From: Butyriboletus loyo | Taxonomy: Eukaryota > Basidiomycota > Agaricomycetes > Boletales > Boletaceae | Direction: 5' to 3' | NCBI GenBank assembly: GCA_038093515.1 | Contig: JBBPSI010000004.1 | Coordinates: 372,001-436,000 of the forward strand | Length of the DNA: 64,000 nt | Shown: positions 46,705-59,200 of the stretch, in pieces | Layout: each line of letters starts with the position of its first letter | Numbering within the stretch: the first letter of the stretch is position 1 | Made by a program: the position numbers and the translations under genes | The notes under the pieces: model-generated | The model's database searches: none | The model's input: the letters and a program-made list of their open reading frames with translations, nothing else | Told to the model about the DNA's origin: nothing

Positions 46705-49700
46705 ATGGAACGACGACCACTACTGGAGAGCGTGGCCGTGTGGCCGATCATACACGCCATCAGAGCAGTCCGTTCTCCTCTCCTCCAACCGTGCCAGTAC
46801 TAGTACTCACCCACCCCCCCACAGGACGTTATCGTGCGTAGTCCTCCTCTCCGATCCCTGGCTGACTGACAGTCCGACCTGGCAGCACTACATCGGTCAG
46901 TCCTTCCTCTCCCCGTCTTCTCCCTACTCACCCCGAAACAGATGCGCCACTCACCCTTCAAGCGGTCCGTCCCTCTCCCCTCTCCCCTCTTCCTCCTCCC
47001 CGTCTCATCCACCCACAGCTCACAGCCCCCGACCTCACCTACACGCTCATCCGCCCCCTCGAGGACAAGTACAACGCCATCCAGCGCGCGGGAAACAAAT
47101 CCGTCGTATTCGCCTTCCTTCTAAACAGGATCTACTTCGTCCGCGACGAAAAAAACCTCACAGATGGCCCTCTCTCCGCAACCCGCGCCGCTCTCTGCGA
47201 ACTTCTCGCCATCCGCATCCTCCGCGACAACGGTAACAGCACCCTCGATCTCGTCCGCACCCTCACCACTTCCTGGCCAGTCTGGTCCGGCGCAGAGCCC
47301 CACGTCCTCCAACTCGCCAGACAGCTCCGCGACGTCGACCTCGAGGACCACGTCGGAAACGCCATCGAAATGGCTATCATCTCAAAGGCTCGCCGCTTCA
47401 TAAAAAGTTCCCCCTGTCAACGCGTCATACACGCAATCTGGCTGTATGCGCCTCTCTTTCCACTCCCCCTCTGCCTCTCTGACAGACCCTCTAGCGGAAA
47501 GTGTGTCTACCAGCCCGAGAGTAGCCACTGCATCCTCTCAGATGTATGTCGTCCTCCACATTTTCCCGCTCCCTTGACATTCCCCTCTTCAGCGTTACAA
47601 ACGCACTCCCGTCCACTTTTACGATCCCCACAAGGCACCCCTTCTCGATCACTACCGGTACGTCTTTTCTACCTTTCCCTTGTCCCCTCTCGATCTCCTC
47701 TCCAGTCTCAAGGTTCCTGCTATCCGTGCCGTCTTGGAGTATATAAAGTACACCCCGTTTCTCCTTCTCCGCAAGTTCACTAACGCTTTTCAGCTTCTTG
47801 ATCCTCTTCATCTTGTTCGTCGTAGCTCTCGAGATGAATCAACGTCACAGGATAAACACTCCCGAAGCAGTGTTCATGGTGTATGCCCTCGGATTCACTC
47901 TCGAGAAACTTGCTGCCATACAAGAGCACGGCATCAAGGGCAAGTCGTCACATCTTCTCTCTCCCATTCCACTCACCTCCCACAGTCTACTTCAAGGGGA
48001 CTTGGGTGAGCCCTGTGGCACTCGCACCGGGATCATGGAAGATGTCTAATTGAGTACCGCACCTAGAACGGTTTCGATCTAGCCTTTGGTCTGATGTCTC
48101 TCGCCGACATCTTAACCTGTCTCATCTCATCTTTTGCCTTCCAGTAACCGCATACTTTATCTATGCAATATTTAGGATATATGGCATCGTTTACCACGGT
48201 AAAAATATCTCCTTTCCTTTCTTACCATCCCATCCTGACATGCCCTACAGATCAATGGGCTAGAGACATCGGCATAGACTTTCTCGCAGTCATCGCCTGC
48301 TTACTGTTCCCAAGGTGAGATCCTTCTAATTAACGGCTTGCCAGTTCCTCAGCGTTCGCAGGCTCGCTTTTGTCACATTAAAGGACAACCTCATGGTCCT
48401 CTCTCTCCGCGCCATGTTGATGCAGTTTGTTGCCCTTATGCTCATCGCGGCCTTCTGCTTCTGCGGGTTTCTTTATGCATTGTGGACGTGAGCGACTCAA
48501 TTTCCTGTCCGAATCGATCTTACCTGTGATCAGCTTGGGTCGCAAAAGCGCACAGTATGTTCCATGGTTCTTGTTCTGTTTCACGCCGACTGACCTAGTT
48601 TTACTAGATACTCCTCAGGGTATTTCTCGTGTTTCCTTCCCTACCACCCTCGTTCAATATTATGTCATGCAGCACTATCGCGTGGTGGTTACTTGATATC
48701 TGGTTTGGACTTGACTCGATTGGTTTCAATAAAGCAGGTCAGTCTTTCGCATACATATCCTTCTGGTTGTTCATTCATGTAGGTGATTTCGACCCCTTGT
48801 TCGGCCCTATCCTCATGATCATGTATGCATGCTTGAGCAACACGTTATTGCTAACTGGTATGTGGTCATTTTATTGCAAGCATCGAGGCACTTTCACACA
48901 GTAACGCAGTGCTTGTTTCCGTAAGTGCACCTTTAATAATACACATGTTGATGGTACCTTCGACACATTTATGGATAGATCTTGTCGAATACGTTCGCGA
49001 GAATTAGCGAGGATGCTGCCGCCGAGGTTGGTTTCGAATTCTCAGCCTGCAGTTGCTTCGCTCATCTTACCATTTTTAGGCCATGTTCAGGAAAGCGGTT
49101 TCTACGATCGAGGGGTACATCCGCGCTGCGTCATGTTTCGTTCTTTGGTTGCTGATATATGATACTTATAGGGTCAAAGCAGACTCGCTGTTTTCTTATC
49201 AACCCCCCATCAATTTAGTCGCCGTTTGCATCCTTCTTCCCGCTAGTTATGTTCTGAGCCCGAGATGGTTCCACAAAGTAAGCGGTCGATACCTTCCGAG
49301 AGTGATGTTCCCGCTGATCGGTCGGAAGGTGAACGTGTTTCTGATAAGGTCATTTGTCTTCGGCATTTATAAGTCACTTGGTGCTTATCCCCTTACAGAG
49401 TTACGAATTTCCCCATCCTCCTCCTCATCGCATGGTATGAACGTGAGTTGGCAATACAGGCATCCAGTTGCGCTTGCTCATGTCGGCACAGGTCAAGCAA
49501 AGAAAACTGCCTCGCTCGGATTTTACGAAACGATCTCTTCCCTGTTTGAAAAGATGGTAGAGAATTTACCTCGCTCGCTCAAGTGGTTGTGTAAGTCGAT
49601 TGGTTGATCCTCTCAATGACTCAGGTGATGACTGTCCACCCCCTACAGGCTTGTTCGAAGGCCTAGTAGGACCAGGTGGTGACATTGATGTCGTACGTTT

Positions 49701-50507
49701 TGTTTCTTTTCAAACGACCCCAGGATATTCAGTCATCGCCAGATCTTTGATATCGAAGACGATTTGGCACGTAATTTGGGAACCGAAGATGACTCGGGGC
49801 GCATCCTCATCGAAGCGCCCCATAACGGTGGTCTCGTGCGCCGAGTATCCCGCAAATCAAAGCATCCGTCCACGCGTTCTCTCCGCCCAGCGCACCCGCC
49901 GTCCCCAAAGGAACACGGGCCTGACCGTCAGCCTCAATACGCACCGCCGCGTGCGCCTTCCCCACCGCGGAACGCTGGCCATCACCGCCAGACGTCCACG
50001 CCCATGTCTCTTCGCAGACGACTGACCCCCTCGATGCACAAACCCGACGTCGCCCAAAGTCCACTCGCCCAAATCTTTCAACCACTCATCCTCGATGAAG
50101 TATCCGTGCCGGAAGACGCTATCTCAGACGCCGCGAGCGGCGATGGTGGACCAGCGTTTTTGCCGCCGCCGCAGCTCAGCTACGGCGCCACGACGCACCG
50201 CCGATTGCCGTCGATGCAGTCCGTGTATAAGCGCCCGAGCGAGACGTCGTTGTGGGCGACGAAACCGGCGTACCCACCGCTGGATACGCGCCCGGAGACG
50301 TTGGTCGTACCGTTGTCTGCGTCGCTTGATCACCAGGAGGGGGAGCAGGAGGAGGAACAAGGTATCACGACTGTAGAACAGGCAGAGGAGATCGCAGAGG
50401 GGAACGGAGGGATGTCCGAGTGGATGGAACGGATGGAGAGGATCGAAGGGCAGCAGAAGCGCATCGAGGAGCTGCTTGTCCAGCTTCGCGCGCAGTTGCA
50501 GCGTTGA
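46705..50507 (+). CDS. YVC1: TRP-type cation channel (Yvc1/TRPY-like)
   Basis: Vacuolar Ca2+-release channel of the fungal TRPY group. The predicted first exon reads [20 protein letters not shown], joined through very short exons to [20 protein letters not shown] and [20 protein letters not shown]. The N-terminal domain continues with [19 protein letters not shown]. The transition to the membrane domain reads [20 protein letters not shown] and [20 protein letters not shown]. Further helices are [58 protein letters not shown], the pore-side [10 protein letters not shown] and [20 protein letters not shown], then [20 protein letters not shown] and [20 protein letters not shown]. The C-terminal exon is disordered, acidic and Pro-rich and ends in a coiled coil ([20 protein letters not shown]). 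More than fifteen introns make the exact model tentative. Confidence 0.82.
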
Positions 50508-50886
50508 CGATGGCGAGCAGAAGAGGTTCCCGGGGAGAGCAGCGATATAAAGAAGCTAGAAAGAGGTCTCAAAAGCTTCGTTCTTGATTTACTCGATTTC
50601 CTCTTGTTGGAAGGATGCATGTGCCTCGTACTTCAGTACTATAGTATTTTTATTTATTTTTGTCGCTACAGACAGCATGAACACCGAGTACTAGTAGGTT
50701 TACGGGTACAAACACAGACGAAACACACGACGTACGGCGAGCAGGGAAGAGAGAAAGAAAAAAAAACGAAATGACGGGAATGAGAACGAAGATGTGACTG
50801 ATAATTTATAGTCAACGCCAATCGCGCGAGGAGGAGGGAGGGAGGGCGAGAGAATGAAAGAGGGAAAGGGGAAACGACATCCTCGC
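50508..50886. other. Convergent intergenic region, TRP channel to BYE1
   Basis: About 380 bases between two stop codons. It is A/G-rich on the plus strand near 50740-50870. No gene was recognised. Confidence 0.5.
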
Positions 50887-53800
50887 TTAACCCCATCTCC
50901 GTGGTGGCGACGGCCCATCCCAACGCCCCCGGTCCTCTTGCCCGGGACTACTCGGGCCAGGGCCACCGGCACGATGTCGCGCCCACCCAGCATCCACAGG
51001 CCTCCCCATAAAATCGCCTCCGCCTCCACCTCCGCCACGATCACCACCACCGCCACTACTACTACGCCCACGACCCCTACCCCGACCTCTCCCGCGCCCA
51101 TTCGACTGCTGCCACCCACCAGCCCCTCTCTCATCGCGATGCCGCATGTCCGGGTGACCAGGGCCGTCGTCACGATCGAATCGTCCCTGACTGTACACAC
51201 CCGCTCGCGGACCGGATGGGGGCTGTATCCCGGCGGGTGGTCCGTGTGGAGAGTGCATCCCCCCCGGCTGCGGTGGCGTTCGCGTGAGTGGGGCGCCCAT
51301 GAATGCGGATGCGCCAGGTGGACCAGGGGGGAAAGTGGTACTTGGACCTGGACCGGGGGCGGGAGCAGGGGCAGGGATAGGGGTGACCCCCGATGCGGGT
51401 GGGGCAGGAAAACCGGCTACGCTACCCATCCAGTGCGGTTGCCCATGCGGTACAGGGGGTGCACCTGTCGTTGGCATCGTCGGTAGTTGTGCAGCCGGGT
51501 GTGAATGCGGATGTAGATGTGGAAGAAGGGACGAATGGGGCACGTGCGCGACGTTGGCCACCGCGTTGGCGAGTCCGCCAGAGATGCCTGGGATACCGCC
51601 ATTGCCGGACGACAGTGCGCGAAGGATCGCCTGAATTTGCTCGGGTGTGAGCGCGGCGACTTCGGCTGCCAGCGCAGAGTTGGCTAGCTGTGGGTAGGCT
51701 TGGAGGGCTGCCGGGAGCGATGGAACAGGGACGGGGAGTGCTAGTGAGGGTTGGGACTGGGGCACGATCGGGGCTGTTGGCAAGGCGGGTGGTGGAGCGA
51801 GTTTCCCCCTAACAAGAATCCAGATACCGATCACGTAGTTGTGCTGGCGAACTTTGGGTAGACGCAGCTCGTCCAAAAGTTCAATGAAATCCGGTAACGG
51901 CATGCTCGCCAAGAGGGGCACCATATAGAGCTCCTTTCCGGGGTGATAATCCTTGGGTTGATGGCTCCATGGGAACACAAGTCCATGACGACTGGAGATG
52001 AAGTGCGTCAGATGAAACGGTCATTACAGTTCATTTAATGGACACACTTTTTATGCAACAGAAAGTCGCTGAACGTTTGGAGCATGTCGTCGCCCCCTTC
52101 AGGAGAGAATGCACATGCAATGAGTTCCTTTTGTGGGTTTAGTCTCGTCTGTAACAGGAACTGCGCAGAATTCTCTGTTGGTACACGGCCGTCGATCCGG
52201 AGCGTATCAGATGGGAAAAGAGTTCTCCATAGAGGGGAATCACCACCCAAGGTCCGACCACCGACCTGACGGGCAACAACGGGTGCTGACTGGGGAATGG
52301 AAGAATCCACAGGCATGACAACCTGGTACGGAAATGAGCAACAGTGACCCTTCTGAACAGTCCCATTGCTTACCTTTCCCGTCCAAACGGGCAGGACTGC
52401 CTGAAAGGCTGCCTCTGGGTCCCGAGGGCGCTCGTCCTGGGAAACGTCCGCGTCCTGATCCTTTTCTAAGAACATATCGAAATCTTGATCGGTTGCCTCG
52501 CAAGCGATAGGGTCCACCTCGATCGGATGACTCCTGTGCTGTTTCTCTGGCTCTGGTTTTGGCTCTGGCTCTGGTCCCGGTTCTGGCTCTGACTCTGGCT
52601 CTGGTTCTGGTTCTGGCTCTGACTTTGGTTCTGGTTGTTCCGGTTCTTTCGCTGTCTCTTGCGAAGCGGGCTCTGTTCTCGGAGATGACCATAATGCGTT
52701 GAGATCGAAGGATGGACGCGCGGGTGTTTCCACCTTGATGAGCTGCGTCGGTGAAGCCGCAGTCACAGGGAACAGTTCGGAAGAAAATGGAGGAATTACC
52801 AGCGATGGCGGGGGCGGGGGCGCTGGCTCAGGTAGCGCTGGCGCCAGGTAATCAGATCCAGAGGGTACGACAGCGACTTCCATAGCGGGCGTAGGCAAAT
52901 GATCATTAATTGTATCTTGAGGAGCGGGCTCGTCGTCCAAGTGAATGAGATCTGCAATATCTAGTTCCGGCTCGGGAGCAGTCTGGAGGTCGGAGGCAGA
53001 TGGCGCGAACAGTGGGTGAATTGGCGGTCTGAAATTATCACCTATAGGAGGTGAATAATTGTCATGGTGCATAGGAAGGGGACCACCCCATGTGGCGCTC
53101 TGTGGCGCTCTTGGTGATTCGGGCGGGATCGACCCTTGTGAGATCGAACTGGCTCTGTCCCTCTGATGCTGCTCGGCGGCCTTTAGTCGCGCCTGCCGCT
53201 CTCTCTCCCGACGCTCCTCTTCCCGACGTTCCTCTTCTTTTTCTCGCTCCTTCTCTCGTTCGCGTAACAATGATGCCGACTCCCCATTGATGTCCTCGAT
53301 ATCTTGTAAACCCTTGTGTGTGATCTTCGCGCGAGGGATGAGCATCTTTTGGAGGATCGAATGTTCCAAGGCCTCTTTTTCAGCGAGCTTGATGGACTGC
53401 TTCGTCTCCTCATTGGCTAGATCTGTAGAGCTCATCTGAGAAAGTTCCTTTGCAGAAATAGTGGCGTAGCATATTCGCTTGTGTATAGCAACACGGTCCT
53501 CTTGACTGAGGTTAAAAATAAGCATACGGAAGCGTTCCCTGACGGAGAGACGGTTAATCGATGACATCGACCACGAACGAGAGACTCACTTGTACTTGGG
53601 CCCGACGCCCTGCTTGCCATGTTTGTCAGGTTCTCCGTAGAGTTCAAACAGACATTGCTCGAGCTCTGAAGCAAAGACATCCGCTTCGTTTTGTAATCGT
53701 TGCTTGTCTTCGTCGGTGAGATTCTCTGCTTTCAGATGGACCTTGTTGCCGGATCCGTCGTCGGCCTCCACGTGAGGGTACCTGAGAAAAGCGGGACGCA

Positions 53801-55275
53801 ACATATCCCGGAGTTTTCCAAGGCAGTACTTTCTGGCTGGATCATCGTCAACCGAGATAGGGGCATCAGAGGACCTTTTGCGTTTGGATTCCCGCGCCTG
53901 GTATGGGACGCCCGACTTGCGTTTAAGGTGACTTGCAGCTGCAGGTGATGCTCTCCTTTCTTCCGAGAACGGTGTGCTAAACTTGCGAGCATCTGGATCA
54001 TGGGTGTGGGTGTCGAAATGGTGGTCTGAATCCGATGCATAAATTGCGTGGCGTGTCCGACGCTATTGATACCGTGTCAATTAGCATCAAGGTGTGACAC
54101 AGCAACAGAAGAGTACACACCCGAGATGGCCGCTTCCTTTGTACTGTCTCCGGTTCTGCCACATACTCGTCTTCGCTATCTGCGTCCGCCTCCGATTCCG
54201 AGGGTGATAACGCGGGTGGTGGCGTTGGAAGCTGTAGAGGCTCATTAAAGCCGTCGTCGTCGTGTGAGAGATTGACAAAGTCGGGATGGGCTTCTGGACC
54301 TTCCCACTGCACTGTGGACAGATCGGTCTGGTCAGCACACGTCGCCAACGAGAGCCACGACGAAAGCGGACAGGAAATGAAGGGCAACGAAAAGGGCGTG
54401 CGGCGACCGAGATGGAGCGTATGAGCCGGGTACGACGGGGACTTAGTCTGGTCGTGGGCGTCTACGATTGTACAGGGCGCTCAAACTACTGGGACTCATA
54501 CCAGATCATCTGACTCAACAGGCATAGCTGCGCGCCAATAACGTGAAGCCTCTCAGCTTGTGAAGATGCAAAGCACCCGCGATTGGGCTGCAGACGCATG
54601 GACACGGCCGTTATGACAGCAACCATCGTGCGAGAGGGACGGATGGTCTGGCAGAGAAAGCGCGGGAACAGGTGCCTCAGACGACGGATAGCGAACAAGT
54701 TGTAGGGATACAGAACTTAAATGCTCGATATACATTGTGCAAGGGCGGGAGCGCCGCTGATTGTCGTAAAAAGAGCAATTGGGACCGGTGACACTCACTG
54801 ATCATGCGTCGACCGGTATTTTCGGTACAAGTAGGACAGATATACACCTCTACATGGATGGAGTGGTGATGAGCAAGAAAGGATGAAGACGATAAGACAG
54901 GACATACCAAGATCTTCGGCCTGCTCTACACTAAGCTTCACACACCGAAAATGATACCTGTATTTTAAATGGGATTGCACCGTGAGGAAGTTGGATAACG
55001 ACGGATGAGGGTACGCACCACTCATGACACTCTGAACAATAGACCATGGGAGAGCCATCGTCGGGCTGATTGCAGAGACAGTAGGTGTCGTCTTCGGCAT
55101 GCCTTGGATCGTTTGTCGGTTTGGCTTGGGCCTTTGATCTACTGCATGCTGTGCGCGACCTGTTCTCCTTTTCCATGTCACTCATGCTGTCGCCCGTCTT
55201 TGAAGATTTTTCTTTTGAGCGTGGTGTTTTAGGATGGGGGATGGACGTTGATTTCGTTCGTGAGCGGGCAGGCAT
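50887..55275 (-). CDS. BYE1: PHD-TFIIS_M-SPOC transcription regulator (Bye1-like)
   Basis: Homologue of Bye1, which binds H3K4me3 nucleosomes and RNA polymerase II through a TFIIS-like domain. The start is at 55275 (MPARSRTKSTSIPHPK). The PHD finger is seen as DDTYCLCNQPDDGSPMVYCS, ECHEW, then YHFRCVKLSVEQAEDLG and VYICPTCTE in the next exons. The middle exons 53804-53590 and 53567 on give the TFIIS central domain (VFASELEQCLFELYGEPDKH; GPKYKERFRMLIFNLSQEDR; KELSQMSSTDLANEETKQS). A charged region with E/R repeats and a run of PEPE repeats (52560-52670) precedes the SPOC domain (WTGKVSNGTVQKGHCCSFPY; TLRIDGRVPTENSAQFLLQT; HNYVIGIWILVRGKL). The C-terminus is Pro/Gly-rich with RGRGRGRG and GGGGDRGGGGG, an RNA-binding RGG-like tail. 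Exon borders at 54000-54840 are not certain. Confidence 0.82.
52560..52670 (-). repeat. Coding minisatellite encoding PEPE repeats
   Basis: On the plus strand tctggctctggttctggttctg-like hexamers repeat about fifteen times. On the minus strand they encode alternating Pro-Glu with occasional Lys, Ser and Gly. The run lies in the linker before the SPOC domain of the Bye1-like protein. It is likely to vary in length between strains. Confidence 0.85.
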
Positions 55276-56297
55276 GACGATGACTGTGCGAGTCAAAGAA
55301 CAGGAGTAGTTCAAACTCCGAACCTCCGGTTGTGGCCCACATGTTGCTCCGCGGTGTTGGGCCCGTTTGAACTCGATCGCGTTCTGCGCGGACGGCGACC
55401 AGTGACACGTCGAGCCCGACGTTGCGAACGTCCGTCACGCATACATCCAACGATTGACTCATCGCCAGTGCGATGTCCGCCTTGCACAACTGTCACCGTT
55501 CACGTGTCATGTGCGACGCCGCATGTTTGATGGTGATACGGTAATCGCGTATTTGATCATTTTTTTCGGGGAGGGCCAATCTCGAGCGCCATGCTAAATG
55601 GGGAGAGCACAGGTGTACTAGCGGGTTCGCCACTCGGAGTCGTCGTCGCTGACCGAGGGGGGGGCGGGGCATGATGATTATCGCTGGCAGGCTTGCCACA
55701 GTGCGATGCCTCACACCAGGACGCGTCTCTCGTGACACTTTGCATTGTCATTGGCTCCGAGACGTCATATGTATAGCGTCTTTGTGTTCTCCACCTCCCA
55801 CGCTAACCGCTGGCGACCTTCCTTGCCCGGGCGTCTTCTCACAGCCCACGTTGCTTCCGTGAGTGATACCCTGTCCCGCTCGTGTTATCCGGCCGTCCTG
55901 GAGGCCACCCTGCCGCATTCGTTCTCCGCCTTCCCGTCTCGTCCCGCTAATCCTTACGTTCACGACAGGCTGCTAGAGCATCAGTGCGGGATTGGCCATC
56001 AAGGCGTCGTCCGGTCAGCTTCGTTCATTTCCCCATTGAATTTCCGTCTCCTTTGGTCCCTGCATGTTGTCGTCACTCCGCCGGCTTTACTGTGTTCTTC
56101 CTCTTCTGTCTGACGGGAGTGTCCTTTATGACATCCTACTGACTTTCCTTCTTCTCTATATATCCCACAGGCCGTCGCCCTTATCGCGCACGTTCCCACT
56201 CCCCATCAACTTCCCCGCTCGGCACCAACCATACCTCGTCCTTTCTTACTACATTCCTTAGCCTTGTTCTGATCGTGGCGCTACATGCGGTCCATGC
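55276..56297. other. Divergent region between BYE1 and the CH-kinase-C1 gene
   Basis: About 1 kb with several short frames on both strands without recognised motifs. T/C-rich tracts and 'tatatatccc' occur near 56155-56166. A 5' UTR intron of the kinase gene may lie here, because a strong acceptor (cttgcag) stands just before the second in-frame Met at 56355. Confidence 0.45.
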
Positions 56298-59200
56298 ATG
56301 GCCCTCCTCGCTCTATCTAATCCCTCTAAATCGCATTTTCTCAATCCCTTGCAGATGACTTCACAATACCGTAGCAATCTCAAATCCCACCCCATCCAAT
56401 TTGTCCTTTCTTCGCGCGGTGCGGAGTCGTCCACCTCTTCTCATCCGTCACCATACCATGACGCGCCCGAGTCCTCACAGACGACATTCAGACAACGCAT
56501 CCGTTCCTCCTTTGAGCATGGTCTCAAGACGGCAACGCGGTCAATGGCCAAGGCCTCGTTTTCCGACGATGACTTTGAAATCATCTCCGCCAAGTCAAAG
56601 GACAAAGTTAATTCCATGTCTATTGACATCGACACAAGGGACCATGACAACGAGAAGGACAAGTCGGGCATGTTGAAGCGGCTCGAATCCAAAGTAGGGC
56701 TTCGACGGGCTGGTCGTAACTCTGTCTCGCTCTCTTCAACTCCGATCGTATCTCCCGCTGGCCAGAGCAGGGTCGGTGCAGAGCATGTAAACAATGCGGA
56801 GGGGCATGGTAAGCCTCGCGTGGCAGGTTGGACGAGCTTCATCACCCCTTCCCTACGACAAGCCTCAATGTCTTCGCCTGCCGTTCATCTTTCTTCGCAT
56901 CCCATACCTTCCTCAAGTTCCCAACCCGTCGTGGCCGTTGGTCCAACGTCGAATCCTGCGACTGGCTCTACTGCACGCGACCATACCCGTCTAGCAAGCA
57001 TGCAGCCTACAATTAAGGAAATCAGTGCGCCACAACCTCTAGCCCCTCGTCGAGAACATAGAAGCGGTGTAGGAACCCCAGAACGCAACGGGACAGTGTC
57101 TCCGCGACCCGGTAAATTTAGACCATCCCCCATATTCGCGCCACCTCCGCCCAGTGCTCGCTTTACCGTCGACACTCCCCGAAAGAGCAGTGATTTGCCA
57201 AGTCCACCTGATTCTCCCAGTCCCCAGCCAAGTGGGAGAGGGCGCTTGGGAACGGTGGCCAGGGGGCCAGGGGGCACAAGTGTGACACATCTTCCTCCCA
57301 ACAGCCCGCCATCGTCTCCAACACCGAGCCATGCAGTGAGCCCTGGTCAGACTCGGACACCACCGAGGCGAGTGACTCCAACTTCTTACCAAGGTCTTGT
57401 TTCTGCTTCAGCTACCCGCCTACCTTCGAGTCCTCCAACATTTCCCACAGCAAACAAACGACCGTCTGTCGATGCCCCTCGACCGTCTGTAGATAGCTCC
57501 CGTCGATCATCAGCTGAGATTCCTCACAGATCATCCACGGAAACACCCAGACGGAGTTCAATGGATACCCAACAGCGCTTGACGGCGTCACCTTCACCTC
57601 GACCGACCTCTCCAGCTTCTACCGCACGATCCCGTGCTACTTCCCCAACACAAAGACCCACAGGATATGTCCATAATCGCAATTTCAACGCATCTGCAGC
57701 CTCACTTGGCTCACCTTCAACTCTAGAACAACGTGAACTGGTTCGCACCGCGACTTCGTTGTTATGCAAGGAATTACGTAAGCCACCACCGCACTTGTCG
57801 CGCAGCGAGCATGCGAGAGAGTGGGCCGAGGTCGAGGTCCGACTGCAACCATTGGTGCGACTCGAGCGCATCTGGGGAAGAAGCGGAGCTCTTCCAGGCG
57901 CAAGCTCGAGCCAGGTTGGTGTAACAGGTTCGAGTTCCTCGGTCGTCAGTAGCGCCGGAGAAGATAGAGAGAGGAAACTCTTCTGCGAAGCGCTTAGGGA
58001 CGGAGTGGTTCTGTGCCAGTAAGTGTTACCATCCCAAATGCAGAACGAATGATGACTTACTACATCTCTTCACCTAGGTTGATGAACAAGCATGTCCCTT
58101 CTGCGATTTTGAGAATTGATCCGCGGGAAGATGGCTTTAAGCGCACCATCAATATTACCAAATTCCTTGCAGCGTGTTCTTCTCATGGAGTACCTTCTGA
58201 TGACCTTTTCTACCGTGACGACCTTATCGAAGCAACTCCAGGGACCCTATGTCGCGTGGCAAGAACGATCATCTCCTTCTTGAAGCTATTTGATACGCCG
58301 GTCGTGGACCGGAGCAAAGTGATACATGGTCAAGGAAACAAGCCCACAGGGGGTGTGACATCCAATAATAGCACTTACTCCCCACCAATCCTCTCTCGTG
58401 TCGCTTCATCGATGCCCAATCTAATACAGCAACGACCAGTTTCTCCACCTCCTACTTCAGGCCAGAAATGCTTGGCGCCACCAGAATCAGTTTTTCCCCC
58501 GTTACGGTCAGATAGTCCTCAATCGGGAACCTCTTGTGATACGGCACGTAACATTAGCACGCCAGTTGGGAAAGGCTGCCCAGAAGATGACGACGTTCCT
58601 TCCATTAAAGTGATCACTTTGACTCCTAAGTCACCCCTACGAACTCGCTCGAAAGCGAGTCATAATGATGGTGGTGGCAGTGTCCTTCCACCCGATCCCA
58701 ATTCCCTCGACTTTCCAACCCGCGGATCACAATCTTTCAGTCTGGTTCAGGGAGATTATGGTTACGATTTTCCGCTCAGACAGTCAAGAACGTCGAGTAA
58801 TATCACGGAGAACACCACATATTCCAGTATCTTCGATCTTCGCCGCAACAGCAGTGCCCAGAACAAGTTTGGCACTATCAGGACTGTCACCACCGAAGCC
58901 ACGTCGCTTGGTTCAGAGGTTCCATCTTTTACCAGGACAGAAGCTAGCTCTGTGGCTGCGTCCCTGGCAGAAGAAATGGGCAGAATGCGCAATATCAGTG
59001 GAGATGCTTCTCGAACGAGAGATAGAAGGCCCAGCGAACCCGCCATTGCTGACCTTGTCAGTCTGCTTGAAGAAGAGGAGAATAGTGCTTGTGGATCAAG
59101 TTCTCGTGAGACTGCTCGAGCCGGGTCCCCCGCAGGTGATGGCCAACGAGACCATGAAGCGGAACAAGTTCGTGTTCGACTCGGAAAAGGGAAGTGGCCC

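Noticed and set aside
50854..51650. Plus-strand frames of up to 210 aa rich in Pro, Thr and Arg
   Set aside because: Antisense shadow of the Gly/Pro/RGG-rich end of the Bye1-like gene.
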